A DNA stretch of 64,000 nucleotides from Augochlora pura (taxonomy: Eukaryota; Arthropoda; Insecta; Hymenoptera; Halictidae), in NCBI RefSeq assembly GCF_028453695.1, contig NC_135779.1:9126831-9190830 (forward strand). Reading direction: 5' to 3'. This document shows positions 25,761 through 38,299 of the stretch, piece by piece. The notes below the pieces were generated by a model that was not told the DNA's origin, did no database searches, and saw only the letters and a list, made by a program, of their open reading frames with translations. Numbering within the stretch: position 1 is the stretch's first letter; each line of letters opens with the position of its first letter. Both the position numbers and the translations under genes were made by a program.

Positions 25761-25769
25761 TATATAAAG
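25761..25769 (+). promoter_or_regulatory. TATA box of the NUPR1 gene
   Basis: TATATAAAG sits 115 bp before the NUPR1 ATG. A start of transcription about 30 bp downstream (near 25790-25800) would leave a 5' leader of roughly 75-85 bases. A strong TATA box fits a rapidly inducible stress gene. Confidence 0.65.
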
Positions 25770-25875
25770 GGCCGTAGAGTACCGCTTCGCGACAGTATTG
25801 AACAAGTGATTCCGCAGGTGATTTTCGACAGTGTTCTGCTGTTTTTGAGCATATATTTTTAAAGAGCCAAGAGCT

Positions 25876-26085
25876 ATGTCTTACCATTCCATTGACGATT
25901 ACGAGCATTTCATTTACGACTACGACAAGCATATTTTCACCGGACATAGTGGTAAACAACGGAGTAAGCGCGAAGCGTTGACACACACGAACCACTTCGA
26001 CCCGAGCGGCCATTCCAGAAAGATCGTCACGAAGTTGATGAACACCGAGCATAATAAACGACATGATGGGAAAACCAAGGCATAA
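25876..26085 (+). CDS. Nupr1: NUPR1/p8-type stress-induced nuclear protein
   Basis: A 69-residue intronless protein. The C-terminal half matches the NUPR1 (p8) signature: a basic KREA stretch, HTN, then GHSRKIVTKLMNTE and a basic tail, aligning with the vertebrate GHERKLVTKLQNSE region. The N-terminal half is Asp/Tyr-rich and acidic, as in the family. NUPR1 proteins are small, disordered, chromatin-associated transcriptional cofactors induced by nutrient, ER and oxidative stress. Length is close to the family's usual 80 residues. The basic C-terminus supplies the nuclear signal. TATA box at 25761 upstream, AATAAA at 26314-26319 downstream. No other ATG in frame precedes it in the leader. Confidence 0.85.
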   Translation: MSYHSIDDYEHFIYDYDKHIFTGHSGKQRSKREALTHTNHFDPSGHSRKIVTKLMNTEHNKRHDGKTKA

Positions 26086-26313
26086 ACTGTAAGCAACAAA
26101 TATCTTCCGTTCGATCCCGCTGGAATTTCGAACTTCTGATGTATATTGTTACACGATTTGGCATTATCGATTCAAATATAGCCGGAAGAGTTCACAACCT
26201 TGGCCGGATTTAATGCGTATTTACATCGGATGTTTTTCCCTCCTACGCACAGTCATTTATATGTACACATTTGGATGTTTGTAGAAGTAAATTGAAAATC
26301 GAGTTTTAAGTTC

Positions 26314-26319
26314 AATAAA
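26314..26319 (+). other. Poly(A) signal of NUPR1
   Basis: AATAAA lies 229 bp after the stop codon and is followed within 30 bp by a T/G-rich stretch (TTCTTTCGCATTGTTTCGG). This gives a compact transcript of about 550 bases. Confidence 0.6.
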
Positions 26320-27896
26320 TTCTTTCGCATTGTTTCGGTTATCGTGACTTCACCGATAACAGCCTGTTATTCTTACGGCTCCTTTGTTTTTGTTTCACTA
26401 CTGCGCAACCATTTTAAAGGTGACTCATTTCTTACGTAAATACATGTTGCTTTTTGCATTTTTTTTTTAATAAACGGTAAATACTTAAAAGTGTACAACA
26501 ATTGTTTTTTTAAAAACTAGAAAATAATTTCTTTGTTCTATTTCCATTTTACATATACATTTGTTTTTGTTTCAGAACTTTGGTGTTTGATCCTCCTTAC
26601 ATTTTAAAGAAGTATTAGTTTGATAATTATTACAGACTGGAACTCCTTGGATATCTCATACACGTATCTATACTGCATTTTCCATTATGCAGGAAGAATA
26701 GAAAAGGACAACAACTTGAATATATACTATATACATATATATTATATTAAACAGAAAAATCTTAATTTCCTTTTGTTCTCAGCTATGGCATTTAGTCGCT
26801 GAATGTAGATTATTACTTAGTATAAGATAATTAGCACTTAGTATACATAGGCTATATCCTACAATTACTGTTTATTATATTCATTAATATCGTAGAATAA
26901 TCATTTCCTAAGTTAGACTGCTCTTACAACAGGTTCACCTGTATCAGGAGCTTTCATGACGTATGAAAGGGTGTTAAGTAATGTTTGTATTGGATTCACG
27001 CACATTGTAAATGCTCCTCTTAAAGTGTATTTCATTTATATGGTTAGCATCATTAACAATTGCTCAATTTAGGAGATAGTCATTTCTGTAACTGTAGCTT
27101 GTCATTTTTGGAAGGAGAGATCTGGGGTATATTGATCTGCATAAAGGGACGAACAATCGTCGACGCTGTCTGTATATCTATGGTCTCTTTCTTTGGAAAA
27201 TCAGGCTATGTACAAAAATACTTCGTCTAATGCGAACGTTAAGAAAACGTATTTCTTATTGAAAATTCTTTAATTTTTGTTAACTTTATAAGACTTCTTT
27301 CTTATTTTGCGTTTACTGGAAAATTGAAAATATTACGAATGTCAAAACATGTAGCTATATAAAATTGAAAATAAATTTAGTAAAAAACTAAATGTCGTAT
27401 TATCGATACAACACCTTATCGAGTCATTTGTTAATTATTGATTTTCTTGAAATGTTAATTACACTTATATATAAAGTTACAGGTTGGAAATTTTGTTGAT
27501 TCGAAATAAAGCGTATATTTAAATAAAATGTTTCTGAAGCTTTTATAATACTTTTTCAAATAGTAACTGTACAAAAATCATACATATTTTAAAATTGTTT
27601 ATAAACTATACTGGTATACGTATTCCTCGTCCACGAAATGATGGCACAGAGAAAATTATAAGGATCTACTACTGTATACATATACTAAGACGGGAGCGGC
27701 AGATATCCCCGCGTCCACTTTCAAAATCTATACCATCTTTTCGTGATCGGGGAATACAAATAAAAAAAGACGGTGACCAGAATTAATAAAAATAATTTGG
27801 TTTCGTACAGATATATACATATAGCACTTATGTTATATATTTAAAACAATTATGCAAAATACCTTTCACCTAATACTTATTCATTCTCATAATATA
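26320..27896. other. 1.6-kb AT-rich intergenic DNA
   Basis: Lies between the NUPR1 poly(A) site and the MDC1 stop codon (convergent genes). Very AT-rich with TATA-like runs and no coding frame above background. The right part is presumably the MDC1 3' UTR. Confidence 0.5.
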
Positions 27897-30800
27897 TTAC
27901 GTTAATTTGTATTTAACGAAATCTATCTCTTGTCGCAAAACACCAGTTAGTATGAACTCTGTCGACTGTATAGTGACCGTTTTTGGAGCTTTCGTGAGGA
28001 ACTTTTTCGCACTTACAATATCTCTCTCAGCGGAAACGATAACTGCTTTTTCTGGCCATTTTGATGGAGGTCGAATCAATGGTTTACCACCACATGAATT
28101 AATTATAGCTGTAAATTTAGTTCAGATTAGTTACAAACGATTTATAAAATTTGCGAAAAATAAGCGATTAAGCTTGATTGCTGGTTTGGCAGTTAATAAA
28201 AATCAATTTTGATTTTTAACATACTTTTCAATTCGGGTAACGGTGGAGTGACGTTAGGCGTTAAAACAACGGTATATCCATCCAACAATTTTTGTTTCTT
28301 CGCCTTCTTCAAGCTTTGACTTAAGCTGAATCCAAACTTAGTTTCCGCAGCAGAGTCTTTCAATACATAATTATCCAATACTGCAAAGGATCCTGCCCTT
28401 TCACTCTGAACCAACCAATGTACTGAAACTATCGGCACTGCTTGTGCTAATGCACACAGAAACTTAACGGTTCTTCGAACTTTGTCTGTGACTAACACAG
28501 TGCATTTTGTTGGGTCTTCAACTTGAGACGATCCTATGAGCAAGTAGAAATACAATTATAGCACAAATACAGTTAAACCATTATTTTTGTTCATAATGAA
28601 CAACATGTACCCAATTTTGCTAACAGCTTGGTGTAATTGTTGGATATACCAGTAAATAAAATTTTATGCAGGGGTGATGTAAATGAGGTAGACATATTTC
28701 TTTTTGACCTAGTTGGTGTTGAGATAGCTGAAATATCCATGCTAGAATTTATTTCAGATGAGGATGTTTCTTTTAGTGTGCTGGCTGCATTTCTTTCTTC
28801 AGTATTCACCTTTTGCACTTTTCCTTTCTTGCTTGCTCTTTTAGTAGTTTCTTTACTTCCAGTATTATTAGTTGCAGTATTTCTTCTTACTTCCGTAATT
28901 GTGTCTTTCGTCGCTTCATTATCCACATTTGTAGTACTTCTGGTAATCCTAGTGCGCTTAGCTTTAGATGTGGGAGCCTCAAAGCCAGGATTATTTAACT
29001 CATAAACCTCCGAGAAAGTGTCCTCTATAATCTCTTGACTGGTACCAGCACTTGCGTGTCTACGTTTTCGAGTACTTTTTGCCCTAATACCTTTTGCATT
29101 TTGATTTGTCTCTTCCTGTTTCTTTACATTTACATTAATATCATGTCTACTATTATTTCTTTCGACCACTACTGTTGTACTTTTATCACTCTTTGCTTTA
29201 GATGAATTGCTCTGGGTCGTTAGTCCTACAGCTGTACTAGGAGTTAATGGTAGTGTCGGATTATCGAAAGACAATCTTGTGATCATTACTCTCAACTGTT
29301 TACCCCCGTCACTTTCTTGATTGCTGATAAGCGAATGTTGTGAAATATTCGGGTTGAACACCGACGAATCTTTTCTCATTACATATCCCAAAATATTTGC
29401 GGAACTGCTCCTGGTATTGAGAACGCGTCTGGTGTTTCTTTTTCTACTTGTGGAATCCATAAACTCTTTCTCATTGACATCTTTCTCCATCTTTTTCACA
29501 ATGGTTCTCTCAGTTATATTATTTGAGCTGAGTGACTTCTTAACAGCACGCGGTGGCCTAGTAGCGATTTTTCCCGCCGGCTTAGCCTTCTTCTCAATCA
29601 GATCCTGTTTTCTGACCTGAAGAACAGAGGAACTATCAATATCCTTCTTGTTGATGGCGCAAGTCCTTCCATTGCCACGAATTAAAAGACTACGCCTTAC
29701 TTCCTCTTGTGAAGGATTTGATTTTGATTGTAGCAATTTACGCGAAGACATCCTCCTCGTTGGTCTAATCTTATTTATCTTATTCTCGTTGCTCTCTTGT
29801 ATCGTCATCGGCACTTTATTCATTTCTAAATTGTCAAAAGTGCTTGACAATGCTGTAGACCTCAGCTCCCTAGTTTTAGAACGTGCGTTTTTTTCTATAT
29901 TCAGGCGTGCAACTGACTTTCGCGTTAATTTTTTTGGGGCTTTATTCGTTTTGGTTTCAATCTTCTTCGCACCGGACTTTCGTTTCATGCTTCTAGTGCA
30001 CAATGTAAATTCGGTCGACGTCGATGAAGTCGTACTTACTGAGTTCGACAGAGTTCCTGAAATTTGAACTTCGGGTAAGCCTGACATAATGTCCTCTTCA
30101 TCGGATTCCAGCATAGTAACGGAATAGTCAGATGATCCGAGATCAACTGATATGTTAACGGAATACTCAGATGATCTGACATCAACTGATGTGTTAACGG
30201 AATACTCAGATGATCCGACATCAACTGATGTGTTAACGGAATACTCAGATGATCCGACATCAACCGATGTGTTAGATAATTGTTCACTTTTGGCTAAATC
30301 TTCTACAACGCTCTTATTACTTTTTGGTGAGTCAGTTGTCTCTACAACGTGCTCAAAGTTATTCAACTCCTCGGCTTTATTTGTTCTTGAAAGCCTTGTT
30401 GATGGCGAATTTTTGGACGCAGACATTAATAAAGCTGGTGCAATATTTTCATTTACAATTTCATTTACTGATCCTATTTTAACTTCGTTCATAGTATCAG
30501 ACTTTTCCTTACTCTGTGACGCTTTTAAGATAGTCACAAGCTCTTGAGTCGATATTTTTGGCTGACTTTCGATATCCTTATTAACGTCGATAACTGTCTC
30601 ATTCAGATTTCCCTCCATAATATCATACAAATTGATTTTCTTAGACGTCTGAAATACCCCCCCTTGATCAGTATTATCAGAATCATCTTCCACTATAGAA
30701 GTTTTAAATGTATAATCAACTCGTTGCGTTACTTTTTCAATACTATTCTTAGTACTAACGTTAATTCGTATTGCTGCATCGGATAAATTCTCTTTCTCGC

Positions 30801-33800
30801 TGTTATTTATAGTCATCTCGTTCTTATTCGTAGGAGAGTTTGATAGGTTGATCGATTTCGGTACTAACCTGGTCACTGAATCATTGTCAGTGAAATCCCC
30901 TAATAAATTCGGCAAACCTAGAAGATCGCGGGTTCCATCGAGTTTCGAGCACTTGTCGTTGATGTTGACCGCTATCAATAACTCTGGACAGTCCTGCGAA
31001 CCTTTCTGATTCATTTCAAAATATTTAGAATGTAGGAAACCTTTATCCTTCTCGACTATAGCTTTCTTAGACTGTGTAACTACATTCGTCACAACGTCGC
31101 ATGCCTCCGCACTGGATAAACCCACCTTTAATTCTGCCTCCTCTGTTTGTTCATTTTCAACCGAATTCGTACCGCCATCGCCTTCGGCAGAACTGTTCTG
31201 TACATCAGTCTTTCTTGGCGTCTTCAAATTTTGAATATCTGCGTCATGTTGCGTTTCTATATCATGAATGTTTGTTACATTGCATTGATTGTCAATATTT
31301 TTCTTTTGTGTCCCCGTGTCATGCCTATCAGTTTGAATATCAGAGTGTTTAGAATTGCAGCTGCTTAAGCAAATATTTTGGATTTTAACATCGTGGATGT
31401 CGGTACTTGAATCGTTCTGAGCTTTCTGATTCATCAATGATTTCTGCTTCTGCATACTACTGATACTGACCCTCTGTTCATTTAGATCTTCCTTTTCCGA
31501 AAGAGCTAGAGAACCTTTATTCTCGTTCATACTATTTTTAATGGAAGAATCGGGAAGATAGCTCTTGCGACTACTGGCAGAACTTCTCGGAGGTGAGGGT
31601 GGCCGTCGAAATATGTAGTCTCCTTTTTCCGCTTGGGTCCCTGATATCATAGATGTCTTGCGCTCCGATGTAGGCGAATAGTTCTACATAGAATCATTTA
31701 ATACAATTAGAAAATTGTTTGACAATTTTGTATTACTGTACTTATAAATGATAATTACTATGGTCGTATCAGGTGTTCCCGGAATAATTGTATTCGTAAT
31801 CTCTAGACAATTTCGTGGTAGGATATTTGTGATCAGTGTTTCATTCATTAAACTAAGTTCTGCATAAATTGCTTGCACCATGCCAAATTTGACAATGCTT
31901 CCACTTTTTAGTTCATAATATCGACCAGGTCTTAAAATAGACTGCAAAGAAAAATTAAAAAATCTATACTATATACTTAATATTTCAACAAATTTTTATA
32001 TATAATAATTTTTATTAAGTTATTTATCATAACTAAATAAATACAAATTAATTTTTCCAATGTATTTCTTTCTTTAACTAAGAATATAGTACATAATTGA
32101 ATCAATGTTTAATTAAATCTTTATCATGTTCTATTTTCTGTACTAATATGAAAGTCAATTTTGTTTAAGATATTTAATTAGTTTGTGATCTATCTATAAC
32201 AATAAACATTTTTACACTGTTGAGCTTCGTTTTGTTCGAAGAATTGAGATCGCAAATCCATAATTCGCCATTGTTAGATTCGATTTTTGCGTGTTTCTTG
32301 GATACTGTCTGTAAAAGAAATTCATTGTTACAAAATTTAGTTATTTTTAAGAAAAGAGATTTCAAACATTTTCATTTAATTCTGAGCTTTTTTAATACAA
32401 TTGTTAACTTTTAAATTATCAAACAAGCGACGATTACTTAATCCGAACTGGTTAACTGGCTAGTTTTAACGAGGCTGAAGTTACATCAATCAGATAATTC
32501 TGTATTAAAATCGTGACTTGTTGACGCATGTGATTTTTAATCTTTTTGTTTGTATGTTTTGAATCGATATTTGTATTTATGGAAAATTTTAATGCATTAA
32601 TGAACCCAACAAATTAAAAATGTATACAGATCTGCAGTTGTATAAGAACACGTTGTTGTTGTTATACTTTGGGATGCAATTACTTCTTTGTTTTAATCGC
32701 TAATCAAATGAATTGCTGAAGAAGCAATTTATCTCGTTCGATCAGAAACGCATACATCCCGCTGTATTCGAGAACGGGTATATCACCACTTCAAAAATTA
32801 ATCCTGAGACACAAAGTCAACGTAACAATTTTTCCAGAACGAGCTATTTTTAAAAGTGTTAAATTTAGAGAGTTTATTTTAAAAATTCAGAATTTTATTG
32901 TTTGTTTTTGTCAATCAAACTACTCAAGTGCACATTCATCGTCTTATTGAAAACGATAATTAAAATTGTATTCCGACCTTAAGATTCGAATGGCAAATTC
33001 AAAGTTCATTTGGATCCAGCCTGGAAAAATTAATATGTGAATGTCAAGTTTCTAACAACTATTTACAATTTCACATGTTTTTACAAAGCCTATAGACAAA
33101 TTAACGTATCTAGAAGGAATATCATACAAATATGTTGAAATAAATTGATAAATAAGTTCGACATTCGAGAATTAAGATAAACTTCTTATATCTCAGTTTC
33201 ATGTAATAAAATGAGAACAGTGTATATCTAACAGCGACCCTTTCCTGACACTTTATGTTGTGTGAGATTGTAAATCTTCACATTAAGTACTCGAGGTGCA
33301 CATAAATAGATAAATTGCCGCTATTTATAAATACCTCATATCCAGTACTACCAGATTAACAGATTACTGCTAATTGAATCTTTAAATAATAGTAGCAATT
33401 TCATTCGTTTTAAAATTATATTAATGAGCTGTAAGAGGCAAATCATTAATCCAAGTTTCTACTCGGATTTTTCGCAGAGAAATGATCTGGAATCAAGACA
33501 ATCATGACAATTATTTATAACAATAGAACATCGCGTGGACACGCAGTTTAAGATTGCAGAAGACACCGGAAATCCGGAACAGATTTGTGACGTTGCAATG
33601 ATGATTACCGCTGAAAAGAAAAGTGGAGGGAGAGCAATTCACTGAATTTCAAAACGAAACAGTAGTGTCAAGAGCTTGTTATTGTCGCACTTATCTATGC
33701 CAACATTAGTGGCATCTGAGTATAGATAAGGGTACCCAATAAATAAAACAGGCCGCTCCGGGATGCCTTCACTCTCTCCAAGATGACGGGAGCGTTGTTT

Positions 33801-36800
33801 CTCGTAGTCCTCCTCGGATATTTCACCTTCGGATTGACCTTGGAAACTGCACCCAGAGTTAAAACACCCTTAGGTAGTATCAAAGGGTATCATAAACTGT
33901 CTGCCAATGGAAGACAGTATGAAGCTTATGAAGGAATCCCTTACGCTTTGCCACCGACTGGAAAACTTCGATTCAAAGTAAGCAAATATTCAATTTCCAA
34001 CGTCTCTCGTTAATCTTGAGGTTATTTAAAAAAATTAATAATTTGTCTACCTAGTTAAACTTTTTAGTGTATCAATAATCCTTTTACTTTTTTTAATAAT
34101 AGATCGTATAATAAAATGTATAAAGCAATGGACCTGTAATGGACTCTTGTAATCCATAAGAAATTCGATAAAGTTTATTAATAAATTGTATTTTATATTG
34201 ATTGAAAATTTAATATAAATCATTTTATATTTGCCATGATGGCGGCAACATTGACTGCCATTGATTGAGATTTTATTTTGGGATATCCAGATTCAAGTAG
34301 AACAAGGTCCATTTATAATGTACTTATGTTATTTATAAATTATACATTGATTATCACACTGAGTTATCATTGTGTTATGTAACAGTATCGAATATGGAAA
34401 ACATGAGTCTCTGGAAGAATCTTTTTAGCACAGATCAAAAACATTACTAAAATAAAAAATAGAAGATATTAATTTCTAGAATGACATTTTTGCTAGAAAA
34501 TTTTTCTATTTCTTCAAGAATTGTTAAATTCGTTTAATCACTCTTCACAATATTTAAAAGAAGAATATTTTCCGGACTTGTGCATGCTTTTGATCAAATG
34601 GTTTTCCAATAAAAATGTATAAGGAAAACTTATTAATCATCCAATAATGTTTTTTTAGCCCCCACACCGGATACCTCCATGGATGGGCGAGATTTCTGCA
34701 ACTAAATACAGTTCCCCATGCTTGCAATACATTGAATTAACTAAATCCTCAAATGAAAAAGTAATAGGTGCTGAAGACTGTCTCTATCTGAACATATATG
34801 TGCCAGTGAATGATAAACCAACCACAAAGCCAATGCCAGTTCTGTTTTGGATTCATGGAGGAGGCTTCATGTTTGGTACTGGAATGGAGATGGGTGCCAA
34901 GTACTTAATGGACCAGGATGTAATACTTGTTACCTTTAATTACCGCGTTGGAATACTAGGTAGTAAAATATAATAGTCACAATATATATTACTTTCGTAA
35001 TCTTAATTCAAACTCACTTTAAAGATCAATTTCAAATTTTTTTCTATAGGTTTTCTCAGCACAGAGGATGACATAGTACCTGGCAATATGGGACTGAAAG
35101 ATCAGAGCATGGCTCTAAGATGGGTTTCTGAGAACATTGAATGGTTTAACGGTGATCCAAATAAGCTGACTCTAGTTGGTTTAAGTGCTGGAGGTGCTAG
35201 TGTCCATTATCATTATTTGTCTCCAATGAGTGCTGGTCTCTTCCAAGGTAAGTTAATTGTTAAATAGTAAAATTTCTCTGAGATTAAAAAAACTCTTTGT
35301 TATGTTACAGCTGGTATTTCGGTTAGCGGTACAGCTTTCAGCTGCTGGACACAGACTGAAAATGCCTTGGAGAAGGCTAAGAAGGTTGCTGCCCTCATGG
35401 GTTGTCCTACAGCTAACAAAAGAGAAATGGTGCGTTGCTTGAGATTCCGTCCTTCCAGGGCTCTGGTTCAATCGGCTCAAGAGTTCATGGTAAGTACTTT
35501 GAATTTTTCACAGGCGTTCATTGATAATGATTTTAACAATATACGTTTGATACTAGAAATTTTATTACAATCCATTCACACCATTTGGACCAGTTACTGA
35601 AAGATTTGGAGATGAACCCTTTATTGATCGCCCTCCGATTGAAATAGTAAATAGCGGAGATGTGCAAGATGTTCCTTGGCTAACTAGCGTAACTAGCGAA
35701 GAGGGGCTGTTCCCGGTTGCAGGTAAAAATAAGTAACAAGTAATTTGTATAATTAATAACTTGCACTTCACCTAATTGAGTTTATAGAATTCATTGCTAT
35801 ACCGGAAGCGTTGAAAACATTGGATGAAAACTGGGACCTCCTTGCTCCTTATTTTCTGGATTATAATTACACTCTGCCTAAGGATCAACATACCAAAGTT
35901 GCCAGGCTTATCAAACAGCACTACCTTGGAACAAAGAAAATAGATGAAACAACAACAAAACTCTTAGTACAAATGGCTGGAGACAGATTCTTTGTTGTTG
36001 ACAGTGAGAAAGCAGCTAGAATGCAGGCTAAAGTTAATAAACAACCTGTGTGGTATTATTATTATTCTTACAGAGGTGCAACAAGTTTATCTGATTTCAT
36101 GTCTGGAACTCGCAACAATTATGGTATGCTATTTGTATTAAAATAACACTATTGAGAGGATAGAGAAGTTAAATGCATTGAACACTTTATGCGCAGGTGT
36201 TAGTCACGCAGATGATGCCTATGTTGTTCTTGATACTCAATTCATGGACTCTACTACAACACCAAGTGATCTTAAAATGCAAGAGCTCATGATCAATTTA
36301 TGGGTATCTTTCGCAAATAACAGGTAAGTTAACATAATAAATTACATCACAGTCAATTATGGAAATCATTTTATATAAATGCATTTTTTTTACAATGCAG
36401 AGTTCCAAACATGGGTGAAGTAAAGTGGCCTAGATTAAATCCTAATGCAAAATCATTTGAATATTTACACATTGCTGGACCAGATAAAATTACTATGGAT
36501 AGTAATAATAATCTTGGACAGAAAAACTTTTGGAATTCTATTAATTTTAATGAGAACAAAATAAGCAATACTGAAAGTAGACAATCTTTAAAAGAAGAAT
36601 TATAAGAGTGTCTCGTCTTCTGAAAATAATAATGCATTACATTTAAAATACACATGCACAATATTAGATACTGACATAATATATTTGTTATACTTCAAAA
36701 ATATCCTTATTATGTTGATTAATGAACCATTTTAAATCCAATTCTTCTAGATCCTACAATTCATAACAGCATTTGATACATTTAAATATATTATAATGAA

Positions 36801-37236
36801 AATGATATATTATTTTATATCCTGTTCCTTATTTGTTATAACAAACTTAATCAGAAAATAAAAAATTAAAAAACTTACTTGATCAATTAATACAATGTTG
36901 CACCTTGGATGTCTACCAATATTGGTAATTCCTTCATTAATTGGATAAAGTATGGAACCAATTTTCAATGCTCCAATCTAAAATATTTTACATATATAAA
37001 TTAAATGTAATCAAACTATATTGTGGTAAAGCAATACTTTTAATAGTTGTGAAAACAATAAATAATTAATTTGTCAAATCCGTTGAACTTAATATCATAA
37101 TGTTGACAATTTTATTTGAACGTTTAAATATTACCTGTATTTTATCTCGCGTTGCTTCATATGGTAGTAAATGAGATAGCTGTTGTTTCGATATGAAATC
37201 ATCTTTAACCACTTGTTTCGGTAAAATATCCATCAT
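27897..37236 (-). CDS. MDC1: MDC1-type DNA-damage checkpoint mediator (FHA + tandem BRCT)
   Basis: Seven exons in transcript order: 37236-37135, 36977-36879, 32308-32216, 31941-31759, 31683-28611, 28533-28225, 28108-27897; about 1356 residues. An FHA domain (about residues 40-125) has the phosphothreonine-binding signatures GRHPRCNIVL, VSKKHAKIE and DLNSSNKTKL. A long disordered middle (3.1-kb exon) is rich in Ser, Thr and Asn and in SQ/TQ sites, as expected for an ATM/ATR target. Two BRCT repeats follow (from about 1170, with HWLVQSE, then VIVSAERD). MDC1 binds phosphorylated H2A variants through the BRCT pair and recruits repair factors; the fly counterpart is mutator 2. The donor of the fourth exon (ATA|GTAATT) is the only boundary chosen by phase rather than strong consensus. 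Intron 2 (4.6 kb) contains a complete esterase gene on the other strand. Confidence 0.87.
30121..30275 (-). repeat. 39-bp (13-residue) tandem repeat inside MDC1
   Basis: Four units with an exact 39-bp period (GATGATCC/T at 30131, 30170, 30209, 30248) encode copies of SVNTSVDVGSSEY, at about residues 629-680. Copies differ by one to a few bases, so the expansion is recent. Each unit carries Ser/Thr and an acidic SSEYS segment, a possible kinase or docking array. Confidence 0.9.
33783..36605 (+). CDS. Type-B carboxylesterase, secretory/ER, nested gene
   Basis: Eight exons with consistent phases: 33783-33977, 34659-34959, 35050-35247, 35311-35489, 35557-35722, 35788-36123, 36197-36323, 36401-36605; 568 residues. 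The first about 20 residues are a hydrophobic signal peptide (TGALFLVVLLGYFTFGL). Catalytic parts are all present: oxyanion hole HGGGF, nucleophile serine in GLSAGG (most relatives have GESAG), glutamate in TSEEG, histidine in GVSHADD. EDCLYLN is the family signature. The protein ends in KEEL, an ER-retrieval-type C-terminus. It hydrolyses carboxylic esters; likely substrates (xenobiotics, lipids, juvenile hormone) cannot be chosen, but it lacks the GQSAG motif typical of juvenile hormone esterases. It lies wholly inside MDC1 intron 2, antisense to it. Confidence 0.95.
36857..36862 (+). other. Poly(A) signal candidate of the nested esterase
   Basis: AATAAA occurs 252 bp after the esterase stop and only 17 bp before the edge of MDC1 exon 2 (36879-36977, opposite strand). 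Cleavage 10-30 bases downstream would put the esterase 3' end at or inside that exon. Confidence 0.45.
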
Positions 37237-38299
37237 AAACGAAATTTAATTAGCTGACTTTAGTAAAACGTTATTTTATATGTTTATAAAAACATATTCA
37301 TCTCCATACGCACAGTTTGCATAACATAATCTAATTTAACAAGTAACACAAGATATTGTCAATTACATATTTACAGACAGTTTGAAAATAAATGAAGAAT
37401 GAGCAAGGTCGCATACTAATATAAAGAAAAATTACACATTATTTATTGCACGGTTATGTAGGATCATCATTATTTAATAATACATAAGAAATTGGTACAA
37501 AAAATGTAACCTTAATACATTAAAGTACGATTTCCCGTAATAAAAGTTTTGAGTCGTGTCGTATCGTCAACTAGCGTCATCTTGACGTTGTTATCATGTA
37601 ATGCCAGTCGGCGGTCGTAACGCCTCTCGTGTGATGGTAAAACGCTCAAAATGTTAACCAAATTACCAACAGCTGATTTTAGTTAACAATTTGAGAGTTT
37701 TCTTGTTACTGCATCAATTGACGTTGTACCGAGGTTAATAAAAATGGAGCGAATTTCAAAACGATAGGAATCTTTTAAACTGTATACAATTAAACATTTA
37801 TTTGAAAATTTCAATTAAAATTAACTATTTAATACACAGTGTTCTTTTACACTTTGTTTTCTTTAATGTTCGCCAATGTTTCTTAATATACAGTATATGC
37901 AAATAATATATATTATGTGTACATATATTAATGACAAAACCTATTACGAAAAAATATATTCTAACTTTGAATGAATTTAATGAATGAAATAAAATTATTA
38001 TCCACATTAATGAAATAATTGACATAGTATTTATACATACAAATATTTTAATGTGTACATGATTCTAAATTTCCATGGCTATGTATTTAGTTCATGAACC
38101 TTAGATTTATACAGGATTTTCTGTTATTTTCAGATTATTTTAGTCTACATAATACTTCAAATTCGATATTTGTACAAAATATTAATATAAACATTTACAG
38201 ATATTTATAAGGTTTTCTTATTTTACGTTAGATAACGCAACAACATACACGAAGAAATGTATAAAAGTACGACAAGAGAACCCTGAAAATATTGTCGTT
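37237..38299. other. MDC1 promoter and RAD54 3' flank
   Basis: 1.06 kb between the MDC1 start codon and the RAD54 stop; both genes run right to left. It must hold the RAD54 3' UTR and the MDC1 promoter. The part next to MDC1 has moderately higher GC (about 37540-37640). No further coding frame. Confidence 0.5.

Noticed and set aside
28637..30786. Plus-strand open frames of 61-139 codons
   Set aside because: They are antisense shadows of the 3.1-kb MDC1 exon; their hydrophobic runs arise from the complement of acidic and Ser/Asn codons.
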